This document shows, one piece after another, positions 34,521 to 42,655 of a DNA stretch of 64,000 nt (position 1 is the first letter of the stretch; every line of letters starts with the position of its first letter). The stretch comes from Pseudocolwellia sp049933045 (GTDB lineage: Bacteria > Pseudomonadota > Gammaproteobacteria > Enterobacterales > Alteromonadaceae). The DNA is taken from assembly GCF_049933045.1 (NCBI RefSeq), contig NZ_CP187926.1, positions 3,720,001 to 3,784,000 of the forward strand, given 5' to 3'. Both the position numbers and the translations under genes were made by a program. A model generated the notes under the pieces. The model saw only the letters and a list, made by a program, of their open reading frames with translations, did not search any database and was not told the origin of the DNA.

Positions 34521-34693
34521 ATATCAGGTTAACTTTCATTTTATATTTTAAATAAGTTAACCAAGGTAAACAGCCGACGACTTATTGCTTTATTGATAAA
34601 CAATATGTCGAAGCTTTGTTCTATACCTGTGCAATGTAATTTAAAACCAACTTATTTATTTTTACGCTTTTTAAAACTTAACGAGGATTACCC

Positions 34694-35149
34694 ATGACAA
34701 ATACGATAACACGTAACGAAGTAACTGAACTTATTGTGACTCAAAAACTTTACAAGAAAGTTTCGTGGAGCGAATTAGCTGAAGTACTGGGTTTAAGTAA
34801 AGAGTGGACGACTGCTGCTTTATTAGGACAAATGACGTTAACAGCTGAACAAGCTAAGAAGATTGGCGCTAAATTAGATTTACCTGAAGCTGCCATTATT
34901 CAACTACAAGTTGTGCCTTACAAAGGTTCGTTACCAACAGCTGTACCGACTGATCCTCTTATTTACCGTTTTTACGAATTAATTAGCGTTTACGGAACCA
35001 CTTTTAAAGAATTAATACATGAAGAGTTTGGTGACGGAATAATGAGTGCGATTGATTTCAATATGGATTTAAAACGTGAGCCTAACGAGAACGGTGATCG
35101 TGTTCAAATTTTATTAAGTGGTAAATTTTTACCTTATAAAACTTATTAA
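34694..35149 (+). CDS. cynS: Cyanate hydratase (cyanase)
   Basis: The 151-residue enzyme has an N-terminal helix-turn-helix-like domain (1-75) and the C-terminal catalytic domain. The catalytic triad is intact: Arg92 and Glu95 in YRFYE and Ser118 in GIMSAIDF, each four positions before the E. coli numbering (Arg96, Glu99, Ser122). It converts cyanate plus bicarbonate to ammonia and carbon dioxide through carbamate. It is placed under a sigma-54 promoter and followed by a formate/nitrite-type channel, which suggests use as a nitrogen source or detoxification. No carbonic anhydrase (cynT) is adjacent. Confidence 0.96.
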   Translation: MTNTITRNEVTELIVTQKLYKKVSWSELAEVLGLSKEWTTAALLGQMTLTAEQAKKIGAKLDLPEAAIIQLQVVPYKGSLPTAVPTDPLIYRFYELISVYGTTFKELIHEEFGDGIMSAIDFNMDLKREPNENGDRVQILLSGKFLPYKTY

Positions 35150-35286
35150 CCTTAGCTCGGGTTAATGGGTTTTATATATTGTTGATTTATAATCTTATAT
35201 TTAGCTTTATGCTGATAAATATACTAAAAAATTTTAATCTTATCTCAATGATAATATTTATGTGGTTATCAAGGCATTTTTATAAA

Positions 35287-35326
35287 CCAATAGCTGGCTA
35301 TTGGGCGTAAAAATACGGTTTTTTTT
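35287..35326 (+). terminator. Hairpin with T tract after cynS
   Basis: CCAATAGC-TG-GCTATTGG is a perfect stem, followed after 8 bases by a second small CGTA/TACG stem and eight T. It would end or attenuate transcription between cynS and the channel gene. Confidence 0.6.
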
Positions 35327-35347
35327 ATTCCTGATAAAAACCAAGTA

Positions 35348-35363
35348 CCTGCATCCATGCAGG
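35348..35363. repeat. Short palindrome CCTGCAT-CC-ATGCAGG
   Basis: A 7-bp perfect stem that reads CCTGCATGGATGCAGG on the - strand. The central CATGGATG is the same as in the 23S-5S spacer hairpin at 46416-46429, suggesting one family of extragenic elements. Confidence 0.5.
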
Positions 35364-35467
35364 CAACGCTGATAGGCGCTTAAATAGCATTATTGAGTAA
35401 AATAGCTTAACCCGAGCTGAGGTTTATCAATCCTTAGCTCCATCAATCTAATAAGAGAGAAAACTCC

Positions 35468-36280
35468 ATGGCTTATATTGAACCAAGTGAATTTGTAACC
35501 AAAATGGTCGACTCTGGTGAACAGAAAGTTTACATGTCGACGAAAGACACCATTATTCGTGCATTTATGGCGGGGGCTATTCTTGGCCTAGCCGCTATTT
35601 TTGCTATTACTGTAGCAACCAAAACAGGTAGCCCTATTTTAGGCGCATGTTTATTCCCTGTTGGTTTCATCATGCTTTATTTAATGAAGTTTGATTTATT
35701 AACCGGTGTATTTACATTAGTGCCTTTAGCTTTATTAGATAAGCGACCAGGTGTTACTTTTGGCGGCGTAATGCGTAACTGGGGCTTAGTATTTCTAGGC
35801 AATTTCGGTGGTGCATTAACAACCGCATTCTTTATGTCGTTTATTTTAACCTACGGTTACGGAACAGATGGTGGTGCGATTGCAGCTAAAGTAGCTCATA
35901 TAGGTGAATCAAGAACCGTTGGTTATCAAGAGCACGGTATTGGCGGTTGGTTAACGATATTTATCCGTGGCATGTTATGTAACTGGATGGTATCTATGGG
36001 TGTTGTCGGTGCGATGATTTCTACATCGGCTGGCGCTAAAATGGCAGCGATGTGGATGCCTGTTATGTTGTTCTTCTTCATGGGTTTTGAGCATTCAATT
36101 GTGAATATGTTTTTATTCCCTTTCTCTATGATCATGGGTGGTGACTTTACTGTTTACGATTATATTTTATGGAATGAGATCCCTACGGTTTTAGGTAACT
36201 TAGCAGGTGGCTTATTATTAGTAGGCTTACCGTTGTACTTTACCCATGTGAGAACTTCACCTGAGCGTAAAATGTCTTAG
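35468..36280 (+). CDS. Formate/nitrite transporter (FNT) family channel
   Basis: The 270-residue membrane protein has six hydrophobic segments in the FNT arrangement. Visible family features are KDTIIRAFMAGAILGLAA at helix 1, the SPILGACLFPVGFIMLYL loop region, TGVFTLVPLALLDKRP, NFGGAL, the cytoplasmic segment GMLCNWMVSMGV (the conserved CNWxV motif), and GFEHSIVNMF with the central pore His. FNT channels pass formate, nitrite or similar small anions. Next to cyanase the substrate could be cyanate, nitrite or formate; only position speaks for cyanate. Confidence 0.9.
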   Translation: MAYIEPSEFVTKMVDSGEQKVYMSTKDTIIRAFMAGAILGLAAIFAITVATKTGSPILGACLFPVGFIMLYLMKFDLLTGVFTLVPLALLDKRPGVTFGGVMRNWGLVFLGNFGGALTTAFFMSFILTYGYGTDGGAIAAKVAHIGESRTVGYQEHGIGGWLTIFIRGMLCNWMVSMGVVGAMISTSAGAKMAAMWMPVMLFFFMGFEHSIVNMFLFPFSMIMGGDFTVYDYILWNEIPTVLGNLAGGLLLVGLPLYFTHVRTSPERKMS

Positions 36281-36338
36281 AATACAGACTGTAAAAGACC
36301 TAATGTATTATTGTTAATACGATTAAATGTTTAATTTT

Positions 36339-36371
36339 AGGCTTCGTGAGTTATCTCTCGGAGCCTTTTTT
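36339..36371 (+). terminator. Rho-independent terminator after the FNT gene
   Basis: AGGCTTCGTGAG pairs with CTCTCGGAGCCT (two mismatches or wobbles), followed by TTTTT. Confidence 0.8.
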
Positions 36372-36481
36372 ATAAGCTGTTGTTAGTTTTTAAGAAGTAA
36401 CCGATAAGAATTATTATTACGATATGACATTTTTAACGTTACTATAGCGAATATGAAAACTACCGCTGATAAGTGTTAATA

Positions 36482-36682
36482 ATGACTGAAACTGAATTGA
36501 ACTGCCCTTTATGCCAACAGCTAAATAGTTGCGCTGTAAATTCAGCTGAGCCTTGTTGGTGTATGGCTAAAAAGATCCCTGAAGGACTTATCAGGCAAGT
36601 ACCGAGCGAAAAAAAGAATAAATCGTGTATTTGTGCAAGCTGTGTAGAAAAATTTAATCAGCTAGCCAAAAGTGTTAACTGA
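36482..36682 (+). CDS. Cysteine-rich CWC-family protein
   Basis: The 66-residue product (start ATG 36482; a longer frame adds three residues) contains nine Cys in pairs: NCPLCQ, SCAV, PCWCM, SCICASCVEKF. The PCWC core and the arrangement match the cysteine-rich CWC family, small proteins thought to bind metal. No obvious ribosome site lies upstream. It has no operon partner. Confidence 0.75.
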   Translation: MTETELNCPLCQQLNSCAVNSAEPCWCMAKKIPEGLIRQVPSEKKNKSCICASCVEKFNQLAKSVN

Positions 36683-36779
36683 TTTTTGATGCTTCTTTGT
36701 TTTAAAATTTCTTTCTTCCAAAGCTTTATATTCTCAAGCTCTTTATCTTATCAAACTCTTTCTTTATCGCGTTTAAACC

Positions 36780-38141
36780 TTATAAATCAGCATTAAACTC
36801 GATAGTTTGACTCGATAAGATATGATCACTAACGATAGTGACGCTTGGTGAGTCAGTTGTTGTAGCAGTATTTATATCAACGCTTTTCTCGATAATGAAT
36901 TCTTGAGAGCTGTTAGGTAAAAGCCCCTTTAATGATACTGTCGATTTTATCTCATCAATCACCACAAAAGCATCGTAGTATATCGGCGCAACACCCGTGT
37001 TTTTAACGGTTACTTTAATATGCGTTGAGTTAGCTGAAAAAGCGGTGATGGTAAACTGATAACCACTTGCCATCGAGGCTTCTTTGATACGTGAAATAGG
37101 TTGCTCTTCACTTGAATCACCATGATAAGTATCGTTACCTATCATATATGAGATGTGAAATTTATCGGCAAACTCTTCATACGATGTGCCGTAAGCGCCT
37201 ACATCGGGTTTCAAAACATTAAGCTGATCAGTAGCTTCTGCATAACTAAACTCGCCACCAAAAGGCACCGTTTTATAACGCTCGTTGTAATTAAAGAAAT
37301 TCCAAGCGCTTTCGTTATAGCCAGAATGATCTTGATGCATGAAGGAATCGTCAAATAAACCAAAAGGTAAATTGATGACCTCAGCTTCATTCATCGGCGT
37401 TTGTTGTATATCTGATGCATCTATTGATATAGACCAAGGTAAGTTGCTGTAAAGGCCTGCTAGGTGGGTTAAAAAGGTTTTTTGGTAGGCTTTGCTTGGA
37501 AAGGTATCGCCTAATCGGTCAGGTCCATCATATATATGATATTCGCCCCATAATCCAAATCCTACCTGTAAAAAGGCGATGCGATTATCATTGTCGTAGC
37601 GTTGTGCAAATTTGCTATGAAACTCTTGTGTAAAAGCTTGTAGCTCAGCATGACTCCAATCAGGAAAGTGTGTGGTTAAACCTTCCGTTGTACCTACAGT
37701 TTCGTTGTAGTCAGGTAAGCTTTTAATATAGTCGGGAACTGTTGTGTTTCTACCTGGGTAAGTATAATACAGCCTAAAAATGGCTTGATGGTTTCGCGCG
37801 GCTATTTTATCGAGTTTGTTATCAAGGTAAGTCCAGTCGTAAACGTCCTCAGCTGTAACAATTTGATTAATAGATATGTAGCTATATTCTAGTGAAGTCG
37901 CATCAGCTAAAGCAGCTTTTTCAGCTGATTTCCACGTCTCGTGAGTATCCCAAAAAACAATACCTGTCATAGGTTGCACTTGCTCAACTTTACTTTGCAA
38001 AGTTAGGTTAATGAAAGGCTCTGTTTCTGGAGTGATATTTACCTGTACGGTATTGTCAGTTGTCGCTTTGCTACCTCCACCACAACTTAAAGTAAAGCAG
38101 CAAAGTAACGTAACTATCCATGTTTGAAGTGAAATTCTAAT
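36780..38141 (-). CDS. DUF4832-like glycosidase-fold lipoprotein without a standard start codon
   Basis: The domain from about residue 50 on (TGIVFWDTHETWKSAE, AIFRLYYTYPGR, FLQVGFGLWGEYHIYDG, VPFGGEFSYAE) resembles DUF4832/DUF4874 proteins, with a TIM-barrel glycoside-hydrolase-like part and a beta-sandwich end (about 340-440). The first ATG/GTG/TTG in frame is a TTG at 38000, inside the mature protein. The frame stays open upstream to a TAA at 38160 and encodes a clear lipoprotein signal (RISLQTWIVTLLCCFTLSC-GGGS). The best start is ATT at 38141, eight bases after AAGG. So either an AUU start is used or the start codon is mutated. Activity unknown. Confidence 0.65.
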   Translation of the reverse strand: MRISLQTWIVTLLCCFTLSCGGGSKATTDNTVQVNITPETEPFINLTLQSKVEQVQPMTGIVFWDTHETWKSAEKAALADATSLEYSYISINQIVTAEDVYDWTYLDNKLDKIAARNHQAIFRLYYTYPGRNTTVPDYIKSLPDYNETVGTTEGLTTHFPDWSHAELQAFTQEFHSKFAQRYDNDNRIAFLQVGFGLWGEYHIYDGPDRLGDTFPSKAYQKTFLTHLAGLYSNLPWSISIDASDIQQTPMNEAEVINLPFGLFDDSFMHQDHSGYNESAWNFFNYNERYKTVPFGGEFSYAEATDQLNVLKPDVGAYGTSYEEFADKFHISYMIGNDTYHGDSSEEQPISRIKEASMASGYQFTITAFSANSTHIKVTVKNTGVAPIYYDAFVVIDEIKSTVSLKGLLPNSSQEFIIEKSVDINTATTTDSPSVTIVSDHILSSQTIEFNADL

Positions 38142-38163
38142 AACAACAACCTTAATCTGTTAA

Positions 38164-38193
38164 CCCCTAGGATGCTCATTTGAGTGTTAGGGG
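38164..38193. repeat. Imperfect inverted repeat between helicase stop and lipoprotein gene
   Basis: CCCCTA and TAGGGG arms, extended by partial pairing inside. It lies about 120 bases past the helicase stop on the - strand and just ahead of the lipoprotein leader. No T tract is present. Confidence 0.4.
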
Positions 38194-38312
38194 ATAAATA
38201 TTTATTGAGCAAATATAACGTTAAAAAGCACAATATTACAACCATATATTACTAGCAAAGTCATCAGTTCTGCCTCATCGGATTGGGTGTAACTAAAACA
38301 ACGAAAAGTGGC

Positions 38313-39542
38313 TTAGCGTTTTCTACGATTTGATCGTTCGCCTAAAGCTTTTTTTCGTGCTGTTTTCTTAGATGGTGGACTTTGAGTTCTTCGACCATTT
38401 TTTGCAGGTTTATTTGGATCAGGTTCATAGCCTGGTAACCATTGTGGTAAAAGTCGAGTATCAAGCACTTCTTCAACCGCTTTTAATAACCATTCTTCAT
38501 CAGGGCTCATTAAAGATAGAGCTAAACCCGCTTTACCAGCTCGACCTGTTCTACCTATTCGATGAATATAATCTTCAGCCACATAAGGTAATTCATAATT
38601 AATCACATACTGGAGATCGATAATATCAATACCACGAGCGGCAACATCAGTTGCAACAAGGGCTCTTGTTTTACCTTCTTTGAATTCAGCTAAAGCTTTG
38701 TCACGCGCGCCTTGAGATTTATCGCCATGAATCGATTGCGTTTTTATTCCGTCTTTACACATTTCTTTGGCAAGCGCATCAGCACCCTGCTTAGTACGGA
38801 TAAAAATAAGCACTTGTCGCCAATTTTTCGAACCTATTAAGAATGACGTTAATTCACGTTTTCTATCCGCATCTACGGTGTAAACAACTTGCTCTACGTC
38901 TGCTGCAGCAGTATTACGTTCACCTACTTCGATAAGTTTCGGTTCATTTAATAAGGTTTTACTTAATTTAAATATGCTGTCGTCGAAGGTTGCGGAAAAA
39001 AGTAGGGTTTGACGTTTAGCTGGGATTCTTTTTAGGATGTTATTTATTTCATCTTTAAAGCCCATATCAAGCATTCTGTCGGCTTCATCAAAAACTAGAT
39101 ATTCTAGGTCAGCTAAAGTTAATGAACCATTAATTAAGTGATCTAATAATCGACCAGGCGTAGCAACAATAATGTCTGCACCTGCATTTATAGCTTCAGT
39201 TTGTGGCCTTATACTTACTCCGCCATAAACCAACACAGCTTTAATTTCGGTATGCTTTGCATAGGTTTCTATATTTTTAAACACTTGCTGAGCTAACTCT
39301 CGAGTCGGCGTTAAAACTAAAGCTTTAACCGCTCTGGTAGCAGGTTTAGATAAGATGTGGTGCAAGATGGGTAATGTAAAAGCAGCTGTTTTACCTGTAC
39401 CTGTTTGTGCGCCTGCCATAACGTCGTGATTTTCTAAAATAGCGGGAATTGCAGCTAACTGAATTGGCGTAGGTTTTTCGTAGCCAGAATCTTCAATCGC
39501 TTTTAATAAAACAGGGTTTAATCCTAAAGAGGTAAAGCTCAT
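38313..39542 (-). CDS. rhlE: DEAD-box RNA helicase, RhlE type
   Basis: The 409-residue helicase has Q motif YEKPTPIQLAAIP, motif I AQTGTGKT, Ia PTRELAQQ, II DEAD, III SAT, and VI HRIGRTGRAG, with a basic tail (NGRRTQSPPSKKTARKK). This is the core plus short tail of RhlE-like helicases, which act in ribosome assembly and RNA turnover, often in the cold. It is the shorter of two such genes in the window (the other at 42656). It is a single gene. Confidence 0.92.
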   Translation of the reverse strand: MSFTSLGLNPVLLKAIEDSGYEKPTPIQLAAIPAILENHDVMAGAQTGTGKTAAFTLPILHHILSKPATRAVKALVLTPTRELAQQVFKNIETYAKHTEIKAVLVYGGVSIRPQTEAINAGADIIVATPGRLLDHLINGSLTLADLEYLVFDEADRMLDMGFKDEINNILKRIPAKRQTLLFSATFDDSIFKLSKTLLNEPKLIEVGERNTAAADVEQVVYTVDADRKRELTSFLIGSKNWRQVLIFIRTKQGADALAKEMCKDGIKTQSIHGDKSQGARDKALAEFKEGKTRALVATDVAARGIDIIDLQYVINYELPYVAEDYIHRIGRTGRAGKAGLALSLMSPDEEWLLKAVEEVLDTRLLPQWLPGYEPDPNKPAKNGRRTQSPPSKKTARKKALGERSNRRKR

Positions 39543-39738
39543 ACAATGTTCACAGTTGTTAAAATTTCTAATAGCGCTATTGTACCAGAGTTAATGAATA
39601 ATGAATGCCGTAAAGAACTTTTACAATTGATACCCAATAGATTAATTTATTGTAAGGGTAAAAGCTTTTGCTGCGCATTTATAACGCGTAAAATTCATTA
39701 ATGCTTAAAACAATTCAATCCATTAGGGATAAGGTTTA

Positions 39739-40425
39739 ATGACAACAAAACATTTAATTTGGGATTTACCGCTAAGAATATTTCATTGGGTTTTAGTCGT
39801 CACTATAGCGGTAGCTTGGTATACATCAGATCAAGATAATGGCGTAATTGATTACCATCTTATTTGTGGTTATGTCGCATTAGGTTTAATGGTATTTAGA
39901 ATACTTTGGGGATTTTTTGGTACACGACATTCTCAATTTAAAAACTTTATTCCAACACCAAATAAGCTGATTAATTATGTAAAACAAAACGAACAAGCAA
40001 AAGAGCCTGCAGGGCATAATCCTTTAGGCAGTTTAATGGTTGTTTTCATGTTGACCATTATTTTATTACAAGCCATAAGTGGTTTGTTTATGAATGATGA
40101 TATTTTTACTGCAGGGCCTTATAACGGAGCTATAGATAAAGACATAGAGGCTATTTTAGTTTTTATACATCGTAATAGTTTTGATTTCATTTTAGGTGCT
40201 ATTGCCATGCATATTATCGCGATTATTGGTTATAAAAAGTTTAAGAATAAATCGTTAGTATTACCTATGATCACAGGTAAAAAATCATCTAAAGATGTAT
40301 CTGAAAGCGATGGAATAAAACATTCAAAAATAATACTGGCTGTAATTATTGCACTTGCCGTCGCCGCTTTTATTTATTGGCTAGTAATAATAAATGCTCC
40401 TGTCGTGGAAGAATATTACTACTAA
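39739..40425 (+). CDS. Cytochrome b561-type membrane protein
   Basis: The 228-residue protein starts with the typical WDLPLRIFHWVLV (first heme His) and has four core membrane helices, with further heme-type His in VDYHLICGY/LIDYHLI, FIHRNSFD and AMHIIAIIGYKKF. A fifth hydrophobic helix lies at the C-terminus (about 193-216). It belongs to the bacterial cytochrome b/b6 group that transfers electrons from quinol to soluble carriers. The convergent cytochrome c-prime-type gene next to it is a likely partner. Confidence 0.88.
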   Translation: MTTKHLIWDLPLRIFHWVLVVTIAVAWYTSDQDNGVIDYHLICGYVALGLMVFRILWGFFGTRHSQFKNFIPTPNKLINYVKQNEQAKEPAGHNPLGSLMVVFMLTIILLQAISGLFMNDDIFTAGPYNGAIDKDIEAILVFIHRNSFDFILGAIAMHIIAIIGYKKFKNKSLVLPMITGKKSSKDVSESDGIKHSKIILAVIIALAVAAFIYWLVIINAPVVEEYYY

Positions 40426-40470
40426 TATTTTTTGGATTATTGATACGAATTTGCTAAAAAAACACATAAA

Positions 40471-40504
40471 AAAAGGCTGCTATTATTTCTAATAGCAGCC
40501 TTTT
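40471..40504. terminator. Bidirectional terminator between cytochrome b and c genes
   Basis: AAAAGGCTGCTATTA and TAATAGCAGCCTTTT are perfect 15-bp arms with a 4-base loop, giving T runs on both strands, exactly between the two convergent genes. Confidence 0.9.
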
Positions 40505-40539
40505 GAATTTTTACGTAGATGGTTTAGATTGGGATTAAA

Positions 40540-41010
40540 TTAATCTTCTCTAAATTCGTTATGACAACCGCCACAAGATTTACCTACACCACCAATCGCT
40601 TTTTTGATTGCTGCTTCTTCACCTAATTTAGCTGCTGCTAATAAATCAGCTGATGCAGATACTAATGCAGTAGTACGCTTTTCGAATGCTTCAGGCTTTT
40701 CCCAAATATCTTTAAGTGCATCACCAGGAACTTTAAATCCTGACGTATCTGTACTCATGTAATCTTCGATCATTAATGATAATTGGTTAATACGTAAAGC
40801 ATATTTTTCAACAGCTTTTGCATCAAAAGGGATTTTACCTTTAGCCATAGCGCCTAATGGGCCCATGTTGCTACCTAATAAACCGAATACCGCTTTACGC
40901 GTTTCTGCAGATTTTTCAGCATGCTTTAATGACGTTGCTGTATCAGCAGTAGCTGTTGCAGTTACTACAAATGAAGATGCTACAACGATAGCTGTTAATA
41001 ATTTTCTCAT
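40540..41010 (-). CDS. Class II cytochrome c (cytochrome c-prime)
   Basis: The 156-residue protein has a signal peptide (cleaved about after ATATA-DT, residue 22) and a four-helix bundle: RKAVFGLLGSNMGPLGAMAKGKIPFDA is the usual helix A region, and the heme-binding CGGCH is at the C-terminus, as in cytochromes c-prime. These periplasmic proteins carry electrons or bind nitric oxide. Its neighbour across the shared terminator is a cytochrome b561-type gene, a frequent pairing. Confidence 0.92.
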   Translation of the reverse strand: MRKLLTAIVVASSFVVTATATADTATSLKHAEKSAETRKAVFGLLGSNMGPLGAMAKGKIPFDAKAVEKYALRINQLSLMIEDYMSTDTSGFKVPGDALKDIWEKPEAFEKRTTALVSASADLLAAAKLGEEAAIKKAIGGVGKSCGGCHNEFRED

Positions 41011-41118
41011 TCTTATTAGCTCCCTAAATTAAATGTATAGATATTTAGCATAATTGAATACGCATTACCGAGTAAAGTTTTTTATTAAGGTAATTTGTCA
41101 GTAAAGGTAACATTAAAG

Positions 41119-41490
41119 TTAACCTTTCTTTCTTAATTCGTTTTCTAATTCATCAGGATAAAAAACGTGTCCTTCTTCATTGGTATTAGGAAAAACAACA
41201 ATCGCTAGCTCGTCATCCATTAAACCGTTGGTCCAACGGCTGTACCATTTGTTTAAGCCGATAGATTCAGCTTTACACGTTGTCCATTCTTCGTTTATCC
41301 AAAGCTCTGCTGTTTCTTGTGAAGGCCAAACAGGTACGCAATCTTCATCTTCGGTATTTAACATCACACAACCGTGTTCGTCTGTTAATATCCAAATAGC
41401 TTGTTGTTGACGAACCTCTTTTAAAAAATATTTAACGCGGTCTTCATCATTTAAATTAATAATTTGCTTTAAGCTTTGTTCGTTACTCAT
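41119..41490 (-). CDS. DUF2750 domain protein
   Basis: The 123-residue cytoplasmic protein matches the DUF2750 layout: RVKYFLKEVRQQQAIWILTDEHG, a VPVWPSQETAELW segment, and the C-terminal LAIVVFPNTNEEGHVFYPDEL. The family is widespread in gammaproteobacteria and has no known function. It lies 12 bases after the thioesterase gene, so the two form an operon. Confidence 0.85.
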   Translation of the reverse strand: MSNEQSLKQIINLNDEDRVKYFLKEVRQQQAIWILTDEHGCVMLNTEDEDCVPVWPSQETAELWINEEWTTCKAESIGLNKWYSRWTNGLMDDELAIVVFPNTNEEGHVFYPDELENELRKKG

Positions 41491-41502
41491 ATTTAACCTT
41501 TT

Positions 41503-41991
41503 CTATTTTTGCTTAGGCATTGCAAATATTTCCATTTCAGCACCTATTTTCTTTCTCATTTCCATCAACTTAAATGCTGCATCGTGTTGAGAAATATCTT
41601 CTTCGGTTTCTGGAATATATTCTGGTATTTCAATTTTTTGTCCTGTTTCATCAACCGCTACCATGATCACAATACAATGTGTGGTTTTACGACGGATAAG
41701 TGACTTAGGATCACAAGCATTTACTTCTAACGCGATATGCATTGAAGATGTACCTGTATAAATAACTTTTGCTGAAACTTCTACTAAACTACCTACATGA
41801 ATAGGTGCTACAAATTTAATACCACCCGCGTATGCAGTTACACAGTAACGACCACTCCAACCAGCAGCACAAGCATAAGCCGCTAAATCGATCCATTTCA
41901 TTACAGCTCCACCATGAACTTTACCACCAAAGTTTACATCTTGTGGTTCAGCTAAAAATCTTAGTGTTATATCTCTTTGTGGTTTGTTCAT
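41503..41991 (-). CDS. Acyl-CoA thioesterase, hotdog fold (YciA/BACH type)
   Basis: The 162-residue protein has the acyl-CoA thioesterase signature LRFLAEPQDVNFGGKVHGGAVMKWIDLAAY, with the catalytic Asp in WIDLAAY and the Gly-rich GKVHGG turn. SSMHIALEVNACDP is the second strand block. Members hydrolyse medium- or long-chain acyl-CoA to free acid and CoA. It is the first gene of a unit with the DUF2750 gene. Confidence 0.9.
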   Translation of the reverse strand: MNKPQRDITLRFLAEPQDVNFGGKVHGGAVMKWIDLAAYACAAGWSGRYCVTAYAGGIKFVAPIHVGSLVEVSAKVIYTGTSSMHIALEVNACDPKSLIRRKTTHCIVIMVAVDETGQKIEIPEYIPETEEDISQHDAAFKLMEMRKKIGAEMEIFAMPKQK

Positions 41992-42199
41992 CTTTACGTC
42001 TCTTATGTAATGGATAGCTAAATCTAATAGATATAGTTAAGCAGTTTCTGTTCCACATTAATAATAACCTTAAAAGCGCTGTTTTTCCTATTTAAACCTT
42101 TAATAACAGCGTTAAAACAGCCAAAATTGAGATATAGAATATTAACGCTTTTTAATTGCACCAAAAAGAAGCATTACTTGATAAGAATAGGAATTAAAA

Positions 42200-42652
42200 A
42201 TGAAAATTTGGGTTGATGCTGATGCATGTCCAGTAGTGGTTAAAGATATACTTTTTCGTGCTGCTGACCGAGCTAAAATTGAAGTAACTCTAGTCGCGAA
42301 TCATTATTTAAAAACACCACCTTCTAAATTTATCAACTTTGTTCAAGTGAGCTCAGGGTTTGATGTCGCTGATGATGAGATAGTTAAAAGAGCCGATCCA
42401 AAAGATTTAGTGATAACCGCTGATATACCGTTAGCTGCTGAAGTTGTTGAAAAAGGTTGTACTGCTTTGAATCCGAGAGGAGAGCTTTATACGACTCAAA
42501 ATATTAAGCAAAAACTTAATATGAGAGACTTTATGGATACATTGAGATCAAGTGGAATACAAACAGGTGGCGTACCACCTATTAGTCAAAATGATAGGCA
42601 AGCCTTCGCTAATAATTTAGACAAATGGCTTGCTGCTAATCAGGCTAAATAA
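42200..42652 (+). CDS. DUF188 (YaiI/YqxD) family protein
   Basis: The 150-residue protein starts MKIWVDADACPVVVKDILFRAADR, the exact hallmark of the YaiI/YqxD family, and has LVITADIPLAAEVVEKG and LNPRGELYT further on. The PIN-like fold and acidic residues suggest a nuclease, but no activity is proven. It ends 3 bases before the stop of a convergent DEAD-box gene, so no terminator fits between them. Confidence 0.93.
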   Translation: MKIWVDADACPVVVKDILFRAADRAKIEVTLVANHYLKTPPSKFINFVQVSSGFDVADDEIVKRADPKDLVITADIPLAAEVVEKGCTALNPRGELYTTQNIKQKLNMRDFMDTLRSSGIQTGGVPPISQNDRQAFANNLDKWLAANQAK

Positions 42653-42655
42653 AAA

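Larger units (their letters stand above)
34332..34693. promoter_or_regulatory. 362-base divergent control region, activator / cynS
   Basis: The region holds, from the activator side, three AACGA-N4-TCGTT dyads (34385-34436), a sigma-54 promoter (34505-34520), and about 170 bases of cynS leader. ACGAGG lies ahead of the cynS ATG. Confidence 0.7.
35150..35467. other. 318-base cynS-channel spacer
   Basis: It carries a hairpin/T-tract terminator, the CATGGATG palindrome, and inverted copies of a 14-base word near its two ends (TTAGCTCGGGTTAA at 35152-35165 and TTAACCCGAGCTGA at 35407-35420). AGAGAG lies before the channel ATG. No clear promoter or second sigma-54 site for the channel gene was found. 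Confidence 0.4.

Noticed and set aside
34694..36280. Nitrite assimilation operon
   Set aside because: The FNT channel alone could suggest nitrite, but no nir or nas gene is nearby and the neighbour is a complete cyanase.
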